DNA of 64,000 bases from Lactococcus taiwanensis. GTDB lineage: Bacteria; Bacillota; Bacilli; Lactobacillales; Streptococcaceae. Where the stretch lies: NCBI RefSeq assembly GCF_014905395.1, contig NZ_BNDT01000005.1, forward strand, positions 124,001 to 188,000, in the 5' to 3' direction. Of the stretch, positions 43,466-51,332 are shown piece by piece; position 1 is the stretch's first letter; every line of letters starts with the position of its first letter. The translations under genes were made by a program, and so were the position numbers. Below the pieces are notes generated by a model. It did not search any database. It was not told where the DNA came from and was given only the letters and a program-made list of their open reading frames with translations.

Positions 43466-44350
43466 ATGGAATTTAACTTCATTTTACCAAAAAATTTTAA
43501 AGAACAAAGTATTTCGCATTTGTTGGCAGAAACTTGGTTTATCCCACGTAAGCAACGGCATTTTCTACGCATGAAAAGACATATCTTAGTTAATGGCGAA
43601 CCAGTCAACGACAATTATAGGGTCAGTGCCAGCCAGCAAATCACCCTCCTGTTTGATCATGAGGATTTTCCTGAATTGAACGTCCCCTTTGGTGACGCTA
43701 AGCAAGCTGAAATTCTTTACGAAGATGAACACCTCGTCATCGCTAATAAACCAGAACAGATGAAAACGCATGGTAATTCAAAGGACGAGTTGGCGTTGCA
43801 AAATCATGTGGCCGCTGCACTGAAACAGCCTGTCTATGTCGTGCACCGCTTAGACCAAGCCACCTCAGGTCTCGTTTTATTTGCGAAAAATCAATTTGTT
43901 TTACCACTCTTAGGACAACTGTTCGAGAAAAATAAAATTCATCGTCAATACCTTGCCTTGGTCAAAGGTCATTTTCCAAAAGAACAATTTATTATCAATC
44001 AACCCATTGGAAATGACCGTCACGATAAGAGTAGGCGTATTGTAGCTAAAGGCGGTCAAGAAGCGATTACACACGTTGAGGTGTTACAACGTTTTCCCCA
44101 GTCAACACTTATTCGGTGCCTTTTGGACACAGGTCGTACACACCAAATCAGGGTACATCTTACTCATCTAGGACACCCTATTGTTGGAGACGTCCTTTAT
44201 GGAGGAACGAGAAATAATCGACTCATGCTGCACGCGCAAGAACTCTATTTTAAGCACCCCTTTACCGACCAACACATCAAAATATCAGTTGACAGTCAAA
44301 CTTTTTCTGAAAATTTACCTGATTTTTCTGCACAAAAAAGACCTTTCTAA
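43466..44350 (+). CDS. RluA/RluD family pseudouridine synthase
   Basis: The 294-residue protein has an S4-like RNA-binding start and the RluA-family catalytic block HRLDQATSGLVLFAKN, where the Asp is the nucleophile, followed by TGRTHQIRVHL. It makes pseudouridine in rRNA or tRNA; the target position is unknown. I start at the ATG at 43466. The frame opens at 43448, but that ATG would lie upstream of the predicted transcription start. The mRNA is probably leaderless. Confidence 0.88.
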   Translation: MEFNFILPKNFKEQSISHLLAETWFIPRKQRHFLRMKRHILVNGEPVNDNYRVSASQQITLLFDHEDFPELNVPFGDAKQAEILYEDEHLVIANKPEQMKTHGNSKDELALQNHVAAALKQPVYVVHRLDQATSGLVLFAKNQFVLPLLGQLFEKNKIHRQYLALVKGHFPKEQFIINQPIGNDRHDKSRRIVAKGGQEAITHVEVLQRFPQSTLIRCLLDTGRTHQIRVHLTHLGHPIVGDVLYGGTRNNRLMLHAQELYFKHPFTDQHIKISVDSQTFSENLPDFSAQKRPF

Positions 44351-44362
44351 AGGTCTTTTTTT
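44334..44362 (+). terminator. Terminator of the pseudouridine synthase gene
   Basis: AGACCTTT (44339-44346) and AAAGGTCT (44349-44356), followed by a T run; the stem overlaps the stop codon. Confidence 0.85.
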
Positions 44363-44409
44363 AGATAGCTTTCCACATCGCACCCTCTACTCTTCAAAGA
44401 AAGAAGTGC

Positions 44410-45219
44410 TTATCTTCTTACTAACTTTTTTACACTCGAAGTTAATAAGAACAAAACGATGAAGATCAAGGTAATTGCAGCCGAAGCTGGGGCATCCATG
44501 TAATAAGAAGCAATTAATCCACTATTTAAGCCGATGAAACTAATAAGAACGGAAATAAGCAATACAGACTTGAAGGATTTACCTAAACGCATTGCGATTG
44601 AAGCGGGCAACACCATAATCGCCGAAACTAATAAAGCACCAGCAGCTGGTATCATCAAGGCAATTGCTATCCCAGTCACAATATTAAAAGCGATTGAAAT
44701 CCAGCGAACTGGTAATCCATCAACAAAGGCTGTGTCCTCATCAAAAGTCATCACATAAAGAGGCCGTAAGAAAAGCACAAACCCGATTAAAACTACTACT
44801 GCTAAGGTAAATAACAATATGACTTGAGCTTGCGAAATCGTGATAATTGAACCAAATAAATATTGCTCTAAACTGACACTAGTTGCCCCCTTAGAAGAAT
44901 TTAAAATCAAAAGGGCAATCGCAAGACCTGCCGACATCAAGATTGCAGTAGCAATCTCCATATAATTATGATAAATCGTCCGTAAATACTCTAAAAATAC
45001 AGCCGCAATTACAACTGTAATAAGCGTAGTTAAGGTTGGATTCCAACTCAATAGCACACCAAATGCTACCCCTGCCAAAGAAACATGTGATAAGGTATCT
45101 GACATTAAACTTTGGCGACGTAAAACCAGGAAAACTCCTAGCAGAGGCGAAAAAATAGAGATTGCTGTCGCTGCTAAAAGTGCGTTACGCATAAAATCAT
45201 ACTGGAGTAACTCAAACAT
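44410..45219 (-). CDS. zitP: Zinc ABC transporter permease (ZitP/AdcB)
   Basis: The 269-residue permease has about eight membrane helices and belongs to the metal ABC-3 family ([25 protein letters not shown] is the family hallmark). It overlaps zitQ by eight bases. It forms the channel of the Zit zinc importer. Confidence 0.93.
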   Translation of the reverse strand: MFELLQYDFMRNALLAATAISIFSPLLGVFLVLRRQSLMSDTLSHVSLAGVAFGVLLSWNPTLTTLITVVIAAVFLEYLRTIYHNYMEIATAILMSAGLAIALLILNSSKGATSVSLEQYLFGSIITISQAQVILLFTLAVVVLIGFVLFLRPLYVMTFDEDTAFVDGLPVRWISIAFNIVTGIAIALMIPAAGALLVSAIMVLPASIAMRLGKSFKSVLLISVLISFIGLNSGLIASYYMDAPASAAITLIFIVLFLLTSSVKKLVRR

Positions 45220-45949
45220 TACTTACCTCCTCTGATATCTCTTCTTGCTGGAGGACTTGTTGTTCACGTTCAGTATGCAAATCAAAACAAGCAAACTTCC
45301 CGTTTTCATCTTTTAGAAGATGGATGTTGCGATCCGCAAAATCTTTTACTTCTTCAGGATCATGTGTCACCATTAATACTGCTTTTCCATGAGTATGTGC
45401 TGCATGATGCATCAGTTGATAGAAATCACTGCTAGAGATATCATCCATCCCAGTGGTTGGTTCATCCAAGATAAACAAATCGGGATCGCTGGCAAACATT
45501 CTGGCAATAGCCACTCTTTGTTTTTGACCTCCTGATAGCTCTCCAATTCGCTTAGAACGATAGGACCACATTCCCACAGCTTCTAAAGCGGTTTGGACGT
45601 GTTCTGCATCATGGGTTCCCATTTTTTTAAACCAGCCCCGTCGGGGATAACGACCACTCATGACAAATTCATAGACCGAGCTGGGAAACCCTGCATTAAA
45701 GCTAGCCACTTGCTGAGGAAGGTAGGCCATTCGCAGTTTTTCTCCTCGTGTATTTTTGTCAGAAAGCAGAACACTCCCTTGCTTAGGGTGTAAAATACCA
45801 AGGGTCGTTTTTATGAGCGTCGACTTAGCTGCTCCATTCTCGCCAGTTAATGTGACAAACTCACCAGAGTCCACATGATAACTAATATTTTCTAGTACTG
45901 GCTCCCGATCATAGTAGAAAGTCAGATTTTTAACGTCAATATATCTCAT
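45212..45949 (-). CDS. zitQ: Zinc ABC transporter ATP-binding protein (ZitQ/AdcC)
   Basis: The 245-residue ATPase has Walker [10 protein letters not shown] (36-44), signature LSGGQKQ, Walker [13 protein letters not shown] and the H-loop VTHD. It energises zinc uptake with ZitP. A 208-bp gap with hairpins and a palindromic repeat separates it from zitS, so its level may be set separately. Confidence 0.93.
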   Translation of the reverse strand: MRYIDVKNLTFYYDREPVLENISYHVDSGEFVTLTGENGAAKSTLIKTTLGILHPKQGSVLLSDKNTRGEKLRMAYLPQQVASFNAGFPSSVYEFVMSGRYPRRGWFKKMGTHDAEHVQTALEAVGMWSYRSKRIGELSGGQKQRVAIARMFASDPDLFILDEPTTGMDDISSSDFYQLMHHAAHTHGKAVLMVTHDPEEVKDFADRNIHLLKDENGKFACFDLHTEREQQVLQQEEISEEVSNV

Positions 45950-46157
45950 TTTTTCTCTTTTAATATTATTTTCGATTACTCAAGCGTTTGAAGTACTGTG
46001 ATCATCTTACTGACAGAGCTGTCAGTAAAAGTTGCAGCCTTTTTTTGCTAAAAATGAAACTCCCGTCCAAAAAGAACGAGAGTTTCAAGGAGTTATAGGA
46101 AAAGATTTTTTAGGAAGGACTCCATTATAGAACGCCCTTCCTAATTTTTCCTTAAAC
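45950..46157. other. zitS-zitQ gap with two hairpins and a palindromic repeat
   Basis: It contains repeat copy 18, an 11-bp stem GAAACTCCCGT (46056-46066) with ACGAGAGTTTC (46076-46086) and a long-loop stem TTAGGAAGG (46110-46118) with CCTTCCTAA (46136-46144) that encloses a TATAAT on the minus strand. The hairpins may protect zitRS mRNA or reduce read-through. Confidence 0.55.
46010..46025. repeat. CTGAC-N6-GTCAG palindrome, copy 18 (zitS-zitQ gap)
   Basis: Centre AGAGCT with CTTACTGAC/GTCAGTAA symmetry. Confidence 0.9.
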
Positions 46158-47000
46158 TCACTTGATGGTTTGTTGTAACGCCTTTAAATTTTCTTCCATA
46201 AGGGTCAAATATGTCGCACCCTCTTTCTTCTGGGCATCAGAAATTCCTTCAACAGTATTGATTCCAATCAGGTTAGCACCGACTGATTTAGCAAGAGTTT
46301 CTGCAATTTTACTGTTGGCATTGCCTTCGAAGTAAACATTTTTAAGTCCAGCTTTTTCCATCTCTCCCTTCAATTTCGCTAGTGTCGCTGCCGAGGGTTC
46401 AACTTCGGGATCCAACCCTGCAATAGCAATTTCATTCATTCCGTAATCCCGAGCAAGATAAGCAAAAGCTTCGTGCTGTGTAATAAATGTTTTTTGTTTC
46501 GCATCTTTTAGCGTGTCAAACTCAGCATCTAATTTTTTAAGTTTTGCCACATAATTAGCTGCATTTTTTTCAAAGGTTGCTTTATCATCTGGGAAGGCTT
46601 TACCTAAAGCTTCGGCAATTGTATTAACCTCAACAATCGCTTGTTTTGGACTAATCCAAGTATGAGGATCCCCTTCAATCTTATCCACGTCTTTGCTGGC
46701 TTCAATTTTAACCCCATCGTTTTTTACTTTAAGTGCCCATTTTTCAAGGTCAGCCGAGTTATAAATTAGTGCCTGTGCATTTGTCATAGTTGCGACTTGT
46801 TTAGCACTCGGTTCAAACTCGTGCACTTCTTGATTAGCAGGCACAATATTTTCCACCTTTACCTTATCACCGACGATGGCTTTGGTAAATTCATACATGG
46901 GTTCAAAGGTAGTGACCACTTCTGGCTTACTCGCCGATTTTGTGCAACCACCAAGGATTAAAACAGCTGGGATAGCCAATAACAATAACAACTTTTTCAT
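46158..47000 (-). CDS. zitS: Zinc ABC transporter substrate-binding lipoprotein (ZitS)
   Basis: The 280-residue cluster A-I binding protein has lipobox LGGC (Cys19) and the metal ligands in EVHEFEP, DPHTWISP, ITQHEAFAYLA and a late Asp/Glu region. The His-rich flexible loop common in ZnuA and AdcA is absent, being only GDPHTW here. Zinc is inferred from the ZitR-type regulator and operator rather than from the ligands alone; manganese is less likely. Confidence 0.92.
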   Translation of the reverse strand: MKKLLLLLAIPAVLILGGCTKSASKPEVVTTFEPMYEFTKAIVGDKVKVENIVPANQEVHEFEPSAKQVATMTNAQALIYNSADLEKWALKVKNDGVKIEASKDVDKIEGDPHTWISPKQAIVEVNTIAEALGKAFPDDKATFEKNAANYVAKLKKLDAEFDTLKDAKQKTFITQHEAFAYLARDYGMNEIAIAGLDPEVEPSAATLAKLKGEMEKAGLKNVYFEGNANSKIAETLAKSVGANLIGINTVEGISDAQKKEGATYLTLMEENLKALQQTIK

Positions 47001-47015
47001 TAAAATCTTCCTCCG

Positions 47016-47468
47016 TTAGAGTTTCTTGCTCCCTGTCAGTTCGTCTGACAAGGCCTTCAAGAAACGCTCAACCACTTCTTGTTCATCTTTTGTAAATTCA
47101 TCTCCCAGCGCTTGATAAGTTGCAAGCGTCTTTTGATGATGTTCAGCATGCTCATCCGCTATAGGAATTGCTTTTTCGGTCAAACTCCAGAGAACCACAC
47201 GTTCGTCATTTGCTGCTCGACTTGATTGAATGAGTTCTTGTTCCTGCAATTTTTTCAGCGCTTTTGTCACAGCTGCAGGTGAAATTTTTAACTTTTCGGC
47301 AATCCTAGCATTTGTTGAAACTTCATCGGCTAAAAGCATCAAAATATGTTCTTGCGTACTCGTTAACTTTAAATGACTTTCACATTCACCAAGCAGTATT
47401 TCATGTTTATTTTCGGCAAAATGCATAATTGTTCCTAAAAATTCATCGATTTTAGTTGCTAGAGCCAT
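47016..47468 (-). CDS. zitR: Zinc-responsive MarR-family repressor ZitR
   Basis: The 150-residue winged-helix protein matches lactococcal ZitR closely as I recall it (FAENKHEILLGECESHL with metal ligands, TSTQEHILMLLADE, SPAAVTKALKKL). With zinc bound it represses its own operon zitRSQP. Two TTAAC-type boxes flank the promoter just upstream. An everted CTGTCAG/CTGACA hairpin lies at its 3' end (47033-47052). Confidence 0.94.
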   Translation of the reverse strand: MALATKIDEFLGTIMHFAENKHEILLGECESHLKLTSTQEHILMLLADEVSTNARIAEKLKISPAAVTKALKKLQEQELIQSSRAANDERVVLWSLTEKAIPIADEHAEHHQKTLATYQALGDEFTKDEQEVVERFLKALSDELTGSKKL

Positions 47469-47489
47469 CTTTTTTTACCTCCACGTTAG

Positions 47490-47538
47490 TTTACTGGTTA
47501 ATTATATCCCAAATTAAAAATAATGTCAACTGGTTAAC
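47490..47538 (-). promoter_or_regulatory. zit operon promoter with two ZitR/AdcR boxes
   Basis: On the minus strand TTGACA (47529-47524), 17 bp and TATAAT (47506-47501). Boxes resembling TTAACYRGTTAA lie at 47526-47537 (over the -35) and 47490-47501 (after the -10). Confidence 0.88.
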
Positions 47539-47546
47539 ATTATTTT

Positions 47547-47900
47547 TTACTTTTTAATTATAAAGTCGCTCCCATCATTCAAATGAACAATATAAGAACC
47601 TTCACTATTACTGACCGTCTGGTCAGTAACTGCTACATGTTCTGAAGGTGCTGACGTAATCTGATAAGTTACCTGTCCCTGTTTAAAATATACTGTTTGA
47701 TTTTTTTTAGGTAGATTTTTTTGAATCAAGAGAACCATAAGCTCAGCTGTTAACCGATCTTTTTGCCTAAACATTTGTTTTTTAACTGCAAGTTGTTCTT
47801 GGAGGTAAAACTGTAAAACTAAACCAAATATGAGAGAAAGCACAAGAGCATAAAGCAGAATTCCACCCCTCAGTTGATATTTATAAATCTGTAAACGAAT
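47547..47900 (-). CDS. comGG: Competence pseudopilus protein ComGG, probable AUU start
   Basis: The last gene of the comG operon. The only standard start in frame is a GTG at 47843, which would cut the hydrophobic N-terminal helix. The frame is open further up, and an ATT at 47900 sits six bases after a perfect AAGGAGG. It would give a 117-residue protein with a basic start RLQIYKYQLRGG and a complete helix ILLYALVLSLIFGLVLQF, the expected layout of a minor pseudopilin. The start overlaps the comGF end. A palindromic repeat inside encodes TDQTVSN. Confidence 0.7.
   Translation of the reverse strand: MRLQIYKYQLRGGILLYALVLSLIFGLVLQFYLQEQLAVKKQMFRQKDRLTAELMVLLIQKNLPKKNQTVYFKQGQVTYQITSAPSEHVAVTDQTVSNSEGSYIVHLNDGSDFIIKK
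47611..47626. repeat. CTGAC-N6-GTCAG palindrome, copy 19 (inside comGG)
   Basis: Centre CGTCTG, with full TTACTGAC/GTCAGTAA symmetry. Confidence 0.9.
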
Positions 47901-48301
47901 GTCCGACCTCCTTCTTTTTCAAATAAAATTGTCATTTTTATAAGTCCTTGTTCCTGTTCTATTTTTACATCTTTTATTCCAAAAAGCATAGGCTGGTAAC
48001 CAGTTCCTTGTGCCGATGTTTTACGAAAATCATCTCCTATTAAGCCAAAGCGAAGCTTTTTAGCATTCTTGGTCACATATAAAAAATTACCCTCTACCTT
48101 GTCGAAGCTTGCGCCATCAAGTTCAGCATACATTTGCTCACAGAAAATCTGCCAGTCTTTCGTTTGCTCTACTTGAACACTCATAAGTTGCTGATGCAAA
48201 AGATTTGTTAAGCCGTTAATAACTAAAATCGATCCAGATAAGACAAGCAAGGCAATCAAACATTCTAATAATGTAAAAGCTCTAATGCGGTGTCCTCTCA
48301 A
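47870..48301 (-). CDS. comGF: Competence pseudopilin ComGF
   Basis: 143 residues with a type IV prepilin-like start (RAFTLLECLIALLVLSGSILVI). Part of the DNA-uptake pseudopilus. It overlaps comGE by 20 bases. Confidence 0.88.
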   Translation of the reverse strand: MRGHRIRAFTLLECLIALLVLSGSILVINGLTNLLHQQLMSVQVEQTKDWQIFCEQMYAELDGASFDKVEGNFLYVTKNAKKLRFGLIGDDFRKTSAQGTGYQPMLFGIKDVKIEQEQGLIKMTILFEKEGGRTFVYRFININ

Positions 48302-48581
48302 GTTCTAAAAGCTCCTTTCCCCTATTTGTTATAGAAATTTGGTCATCAGTTTGTTCAACTTTAATTGAAGCACCATTTACTGATAACTCCGTCAGGCGAC
48401 TGTTTAATGCCATCTTCGCAACATTCAATGCTTCAATCTGTTGATTATCCTCTTGCAGTTGTTGACGACTCTTCACAACTTCTGTCAAAACACTTGTGAC
48501 TAAGATACCCAGCAAACCCAGCGTTATTAAACTTTCTAAGAGTAAATAAGCTCTAACTGACTTCTTTTTTAAATTTTCCAC
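48282..48581 (-). CDS. comGE: Competence pseudopilin ComGE
   Basis: 99 residues with the prepilin helix AYLLLESLITLGLLGILVT. It overlaps comGD by 29 bases. A degenerate copy of the palindrome (CTGAT-N6-GTCAG, 48380-48395) lies inside. Confidence 0.85.
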   Translation of the reverse strand: MENLKKKSVRAYLLLESLITLGLLGILVTSVLTEVVKSRQQLQEDNQQIEALNVAKMALNSRLTELSVNGASIKVEQTDDQISITNRGKELLELERTPH

Positions 48582-48969
48582 TTCCTAGCTCCAGTTGATA
48601 AATAATTGTTTTTTTCTCCTCGGGGAGATAAAAACTCACTTTTTGTAAACTTGAGTTTTCTCCCTTTTCGTCAAAAGTAATTAGAAAAGTGCCACAGTCA
48701 ACCTCTTGAGGCAAATCTATGTACTCCTTTTCCCAATAAAGTCTCTTATTCTTCACAGAGATACTCTCTTTCTCTGCGAATAAAGCCGCATCTTCCTGTG
48801 TTATCTTATAAAAATGTTCAAAACGTAAAATAAATAGCTCTCCTTTTACGCGGTGAAGGGTGCTCTCAAGATTAATTGAAAACGTAAGTGTAATCAAAAC
48901 AGTAACTGATAATACGATAAGAGTTTCTAACAATGTAAATCCTCTAATCGTCCAAAGCTCTCTTTTCAT
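48553..48969 (-). CDS. comGD: Competence pseudopilin ComGD
   Basis: 138 residues from the Met at 48969, with the prepilin peptidase site and helix RGFTLLETLIVLSVTVLI. The frame runs up to 49017, but a start there would add a non-prepilin leader. It overlaps the comGC end. Confidence 0.87.
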   Translation of the reverse strand: MKRELWTIRGFTLLETLIVLSVTVLITLTFSINLESTLHRVKGELFILRFEHFYKITQEDAALFAEKESISVKNKRLYWEKEYIDLPQEVDCGTFLITFDEKGENSSLQKVSFYLPEEKKTIIYQLELGSGKFKKEVS

Positions 48970-49300
48970 CTTTATTTTGAGCATAATAATCATCATAACT
49001 TTCTTTTTGCTTCTCACTAATAAGCTTAGCTGACATCAACGTAGTAAGAGTAGGAATATCATCATGGTCTAACTCATAGAGTTGTGCTTGACTTTCCACG
49101 ACTTTAACAACTGCTGCCTCACCTGTTTTTTGTACTTGAGCTTTTTCTTTAATGAGATTAGGAACAAAGAGCAAGATTAAGATACTAATAATCGCTAAAA
49201 CAATGAGCATTTCAATCAGGGTAAAAGCCCGGACAGTTCCGCGTTCTAGCTTTACTGATTTTTTATTATTAACACAAATTTTTATCATTTTTTTAATCAT
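48944..49300 (-). CDS. comGC: Major competence pseudopilin ComGC
   Basis: 118 residues with the classic prepilin motif RAFTLIEMLIVLAIISILIL; the ComC peptidase would cut before the Phe. It forms the transformation pilus that captures DNA. GGAG precedes the ATG at 49300. Confidence 0.92.
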   Translation of the reverse strand: MIKKMIKICVNNKKSVKLERGTVRAFTLIEMLIVLAIISILILLFVPNLIKEKAQVQKTGEAAVVKVVESQAQLYELDHDDIPTLTTLMSAKLISEKQKESYDDYYAQNKDEKRALDD

Positions 49301-49313
49301 TTTTCTCCTTCTT

Positions 49314-50330
49314 CTATAATCCATTTCCCATGTTTGCATAAATCGGAAGAAGCATTGCCACATACAAAAGAACAATCATTAATGCAACAAAAAGGAAGAC
49401 AATGGGTTGAATCCAATGCATCATACGCTCAATTTTCACAAAAAATTGTTCCCAACATTCATCTCCATAAATTTCGAGCTCAATTCCTAATTTATTCTTT
49501 ATTTCCCCATATTCAATCATTAAATGAAGTTCTGGTTGAAAAAACTCAAGGCCAGCTATCAAGTCACTAAAACTCAATCCTCCTACTAATCCATTCGCAA
49601 GGTAGCTTCCTACTTCACTGAAAATCTGACTTTTTTGCGTGCTCATCAGTTCAAAAATATTACGCAAGTCCACGCCTTGGGCAATCAAATTTCCCCACTC
49701 ATGCGCAAAATAACCCGTTAAATATAATCTTACTGCATCTGCAAGTAAGGGAATACGTACTAATATGCTGTACTTTAACAAGCTTGTTTGCTTTTTAAAA
49801 AAAAGCATGCTAAGGATTGTCAAACACAAAAGAGTAAGGACTCCTCCTCCAATTAGTTCTGGGAGATGATTAATAAGAAGGGTAGCAAAATTGCCCCTCC
49901 ACCCTCCCTCATCTCCAGAAATTTGCGGCAGTAAGTAGCTTCTGAGGCCAAATATAATTCCTGTAAGAAATACCAGCAACATCACAGGATAGATTGATAA
50001 TGCCAATAGCTTTTTTCGAATTGTTAAGTGCTTTCGAATATTTCTTTCAATCAGCACTAAAGTTCCAGAGAGATCACCATGGACCTCTGCTAAAGCAATT
50101 TGCGTTACGACGGACTTAGAAAAATGCAATTCGTCTAAGATAGTCGCTAGGTTCCTTCCCGCAGCAAGCCCGTGGCGCATCTTTGCTACAAAATTTCTTT
50201 CAACCAGTCCAGAGCGCTCCAGAAAGTCCACTACTTCACCCAGATGAAAACCATTATTCAATAGATTTCCCATGAGTTGGATGAGTTTCACCTGTTTGGG
50301 AAGGGGCAATTTTTTCCCGCTCACCTTCAT
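49314..50330 (-). CDS. comGB: Competence pilus assembly membrane protein ComGB
   Basis: About 338 residues, a PilC/GspF-type protein with membrane segments near the middle and the end and two GspF domains. The frame opens at 50438, deep inside comGA. I prefer the Met at 50330 (MKVSGKKLPLPKQ), which still overlaps comGA by 77 bases; the exact start is uncertain. Confidence 0.85.
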   Translation of the reverse strand: MKVSGKKLPLPKQVKLIQLMGNLLNNGFHLGEVVDFLERSGLVERNFVAKMRHGLAAGRNLATILDELHFSKSVVTQIALAEVHGDLSGTLVLIERNIRKHLTIRKKLLALSIYPVMLLVFLTGIIFGLRSYLLPQISGDEGGWRGNFATLLINHLPELIGGGVLTLLCLTILSMLFFKKQTSLLKYSILVRIPLLADAVRLYLTGYFAHEWGNLIAQGVDLRNIFELMSTQKSQIFSEVGSYLANGLVGGLSFSDLIAGLEFFQPELHLMIEYGEIKNKLGIELEIYGDECWEQFFVKIERMMHWIQPIVFLFVALMIVLLYVAMLLPIYANMGNGL

Positions 50331-51237
50331 CTCTGTCAAGAGCTCCTTGTGTAACCAATTCTTCAATCTGCCAATTCCATTTCTCTTGTGACCAGTGTTC
50401 AAAGCCTTCTTTTGCAATTTCCACCATCCCTTTTCCATTTATTAAACGTTGATAAACAACTGCTTGCAGACAACTTTTTAATTCCCATTCTGAAATACCA
50501 AATTCTAAGAGGCGTGTCCAGACAGCTGATATTGAGGGGGCATGAATTGTCGAAAAAACTGTATATCCTGTTAAACTCGCTCGAAGAACTGCCCGTGCTG
50601 TTTTTTCATCACGGATTTCTCCTACAATCAAAAGATCAGGACGGTGACGCAGGGAAAGCTTGATTAATGCTTCATAATCATTGCCTATTAAATCGTTGAC
50701 TTGCAATTGTACAAATTTTGATACAACAATTTCTACAGGATCTTCCACAGTCATTACCTGTCCACTATCAAAAGCACGATTAGCCCAATTAGTCATCAGG
50801 GATGTTTTACCAGACCCTACAGGTCCAGCAAAAAGATATAATCCCCGCCTAAAATTCATCTGTTTGAAAAGTTTTTCAGCTTCAAACCAGAATTCAAGTT
50901 GCTCTTTAGGCTCATGTAAAAATCTAATCACTAGCGATTCATTTCCTTCGAAGTCACCTACAGAAGAGAGGCGTAGCCGTCTTGATTCCGTTCCAAATTG
51001 GTACCAACAAGCACCTAACTGTGTTCGCCGTTTTTCTCCCACATTCATCCCAGCACAAAACTTAAAATGAGCAATCAGTGCCAAGCCTGTTTCTAGAGCT
51101 AACTCCTCTGTAAATACTTTAGAATTTAAATTTCTAAAGTATAAGTCATAATGCGTCAAACTCCCTTGTAAATAGAGGTCTGTCACACCTCTTTCAACAG
51201 CTTGTTTGATAATGCTTTTTGCTTTTTCTTGTATCAT
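50254..51237 (-). CDS. comGA: Competence pilus ATPase ComGA
   Basis: The 327-residue GspE/PilB-type ATPase has Walker A GPVGSGKTSLM, an Asp box and the HRPDLLIVGEIRDEKTA Walker B region. It powers pseudopilus assembly and opens the seven-gene comG operon. I found no clear ComX box (TACGAATA) before it; only AACGTATA lies just ahead of the ATG. Confidence 0.93.
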   Translation of the reverse strand: MIQEKAKSIIKQAVERGVTDLYLQGSLTHYDLYFRNLNSKVFTEELALETGLALIAHFKFCAGMNVGEKRRTQLGACWYQFGTESRRLRLSSVGDFEGNESLVIRFLHEPKEQLEFWFEAEKLFKQMNFRRGLYLFAGPVGSGKTSLMTNWANRAFDSGQVMTVEDPVEIVVSKFVQLQVNDLIGNDYEALIKLSLRHRPDLLIVGEIRDEKTARAVLRASLTGYTVFSTIHAPSISAVWTRLLEFGISEWELKSCLQAVVYQRLINGKGMVEIAKEGFEHWSQEKWNWQIEELVTQGALDRDEGEREKIAPSQTGETHPTHGKSIE

Positions 51238-51296
51238 ATCCCTTTATACGTTTTTTTATAGGCAATGTCACCAAGTATCTTCCTGAAGCTTTAAAA

Positions 51297-51332
51297 TAAA
51301 AAAGCACTGGATTTTCATCCAATGCTTTTTTA
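51297..51332 (-). terminator. polC terminator
   Basis: AAAAAAGCACTGGAT pairs with ATCCAATGCTTTTTT with one mismatch, over the polC stop, and is T-rich on the minus strand. Confidence 0.85.

Noticed and set aside
47547-47843. GTG at 47843 as the start of comGG
   Set aside because: It cuts the hydrophobic helix, lacks a ribosome site, and leaves a well-placed AAGGAGG and open frame upstream unexplained.
51238-51260. AACGTATA as a definite ComX box of comGA
   Set aside because: Two mismatches to TACGAATA and placed seven bases before the start codon, so only noted as a possibility.
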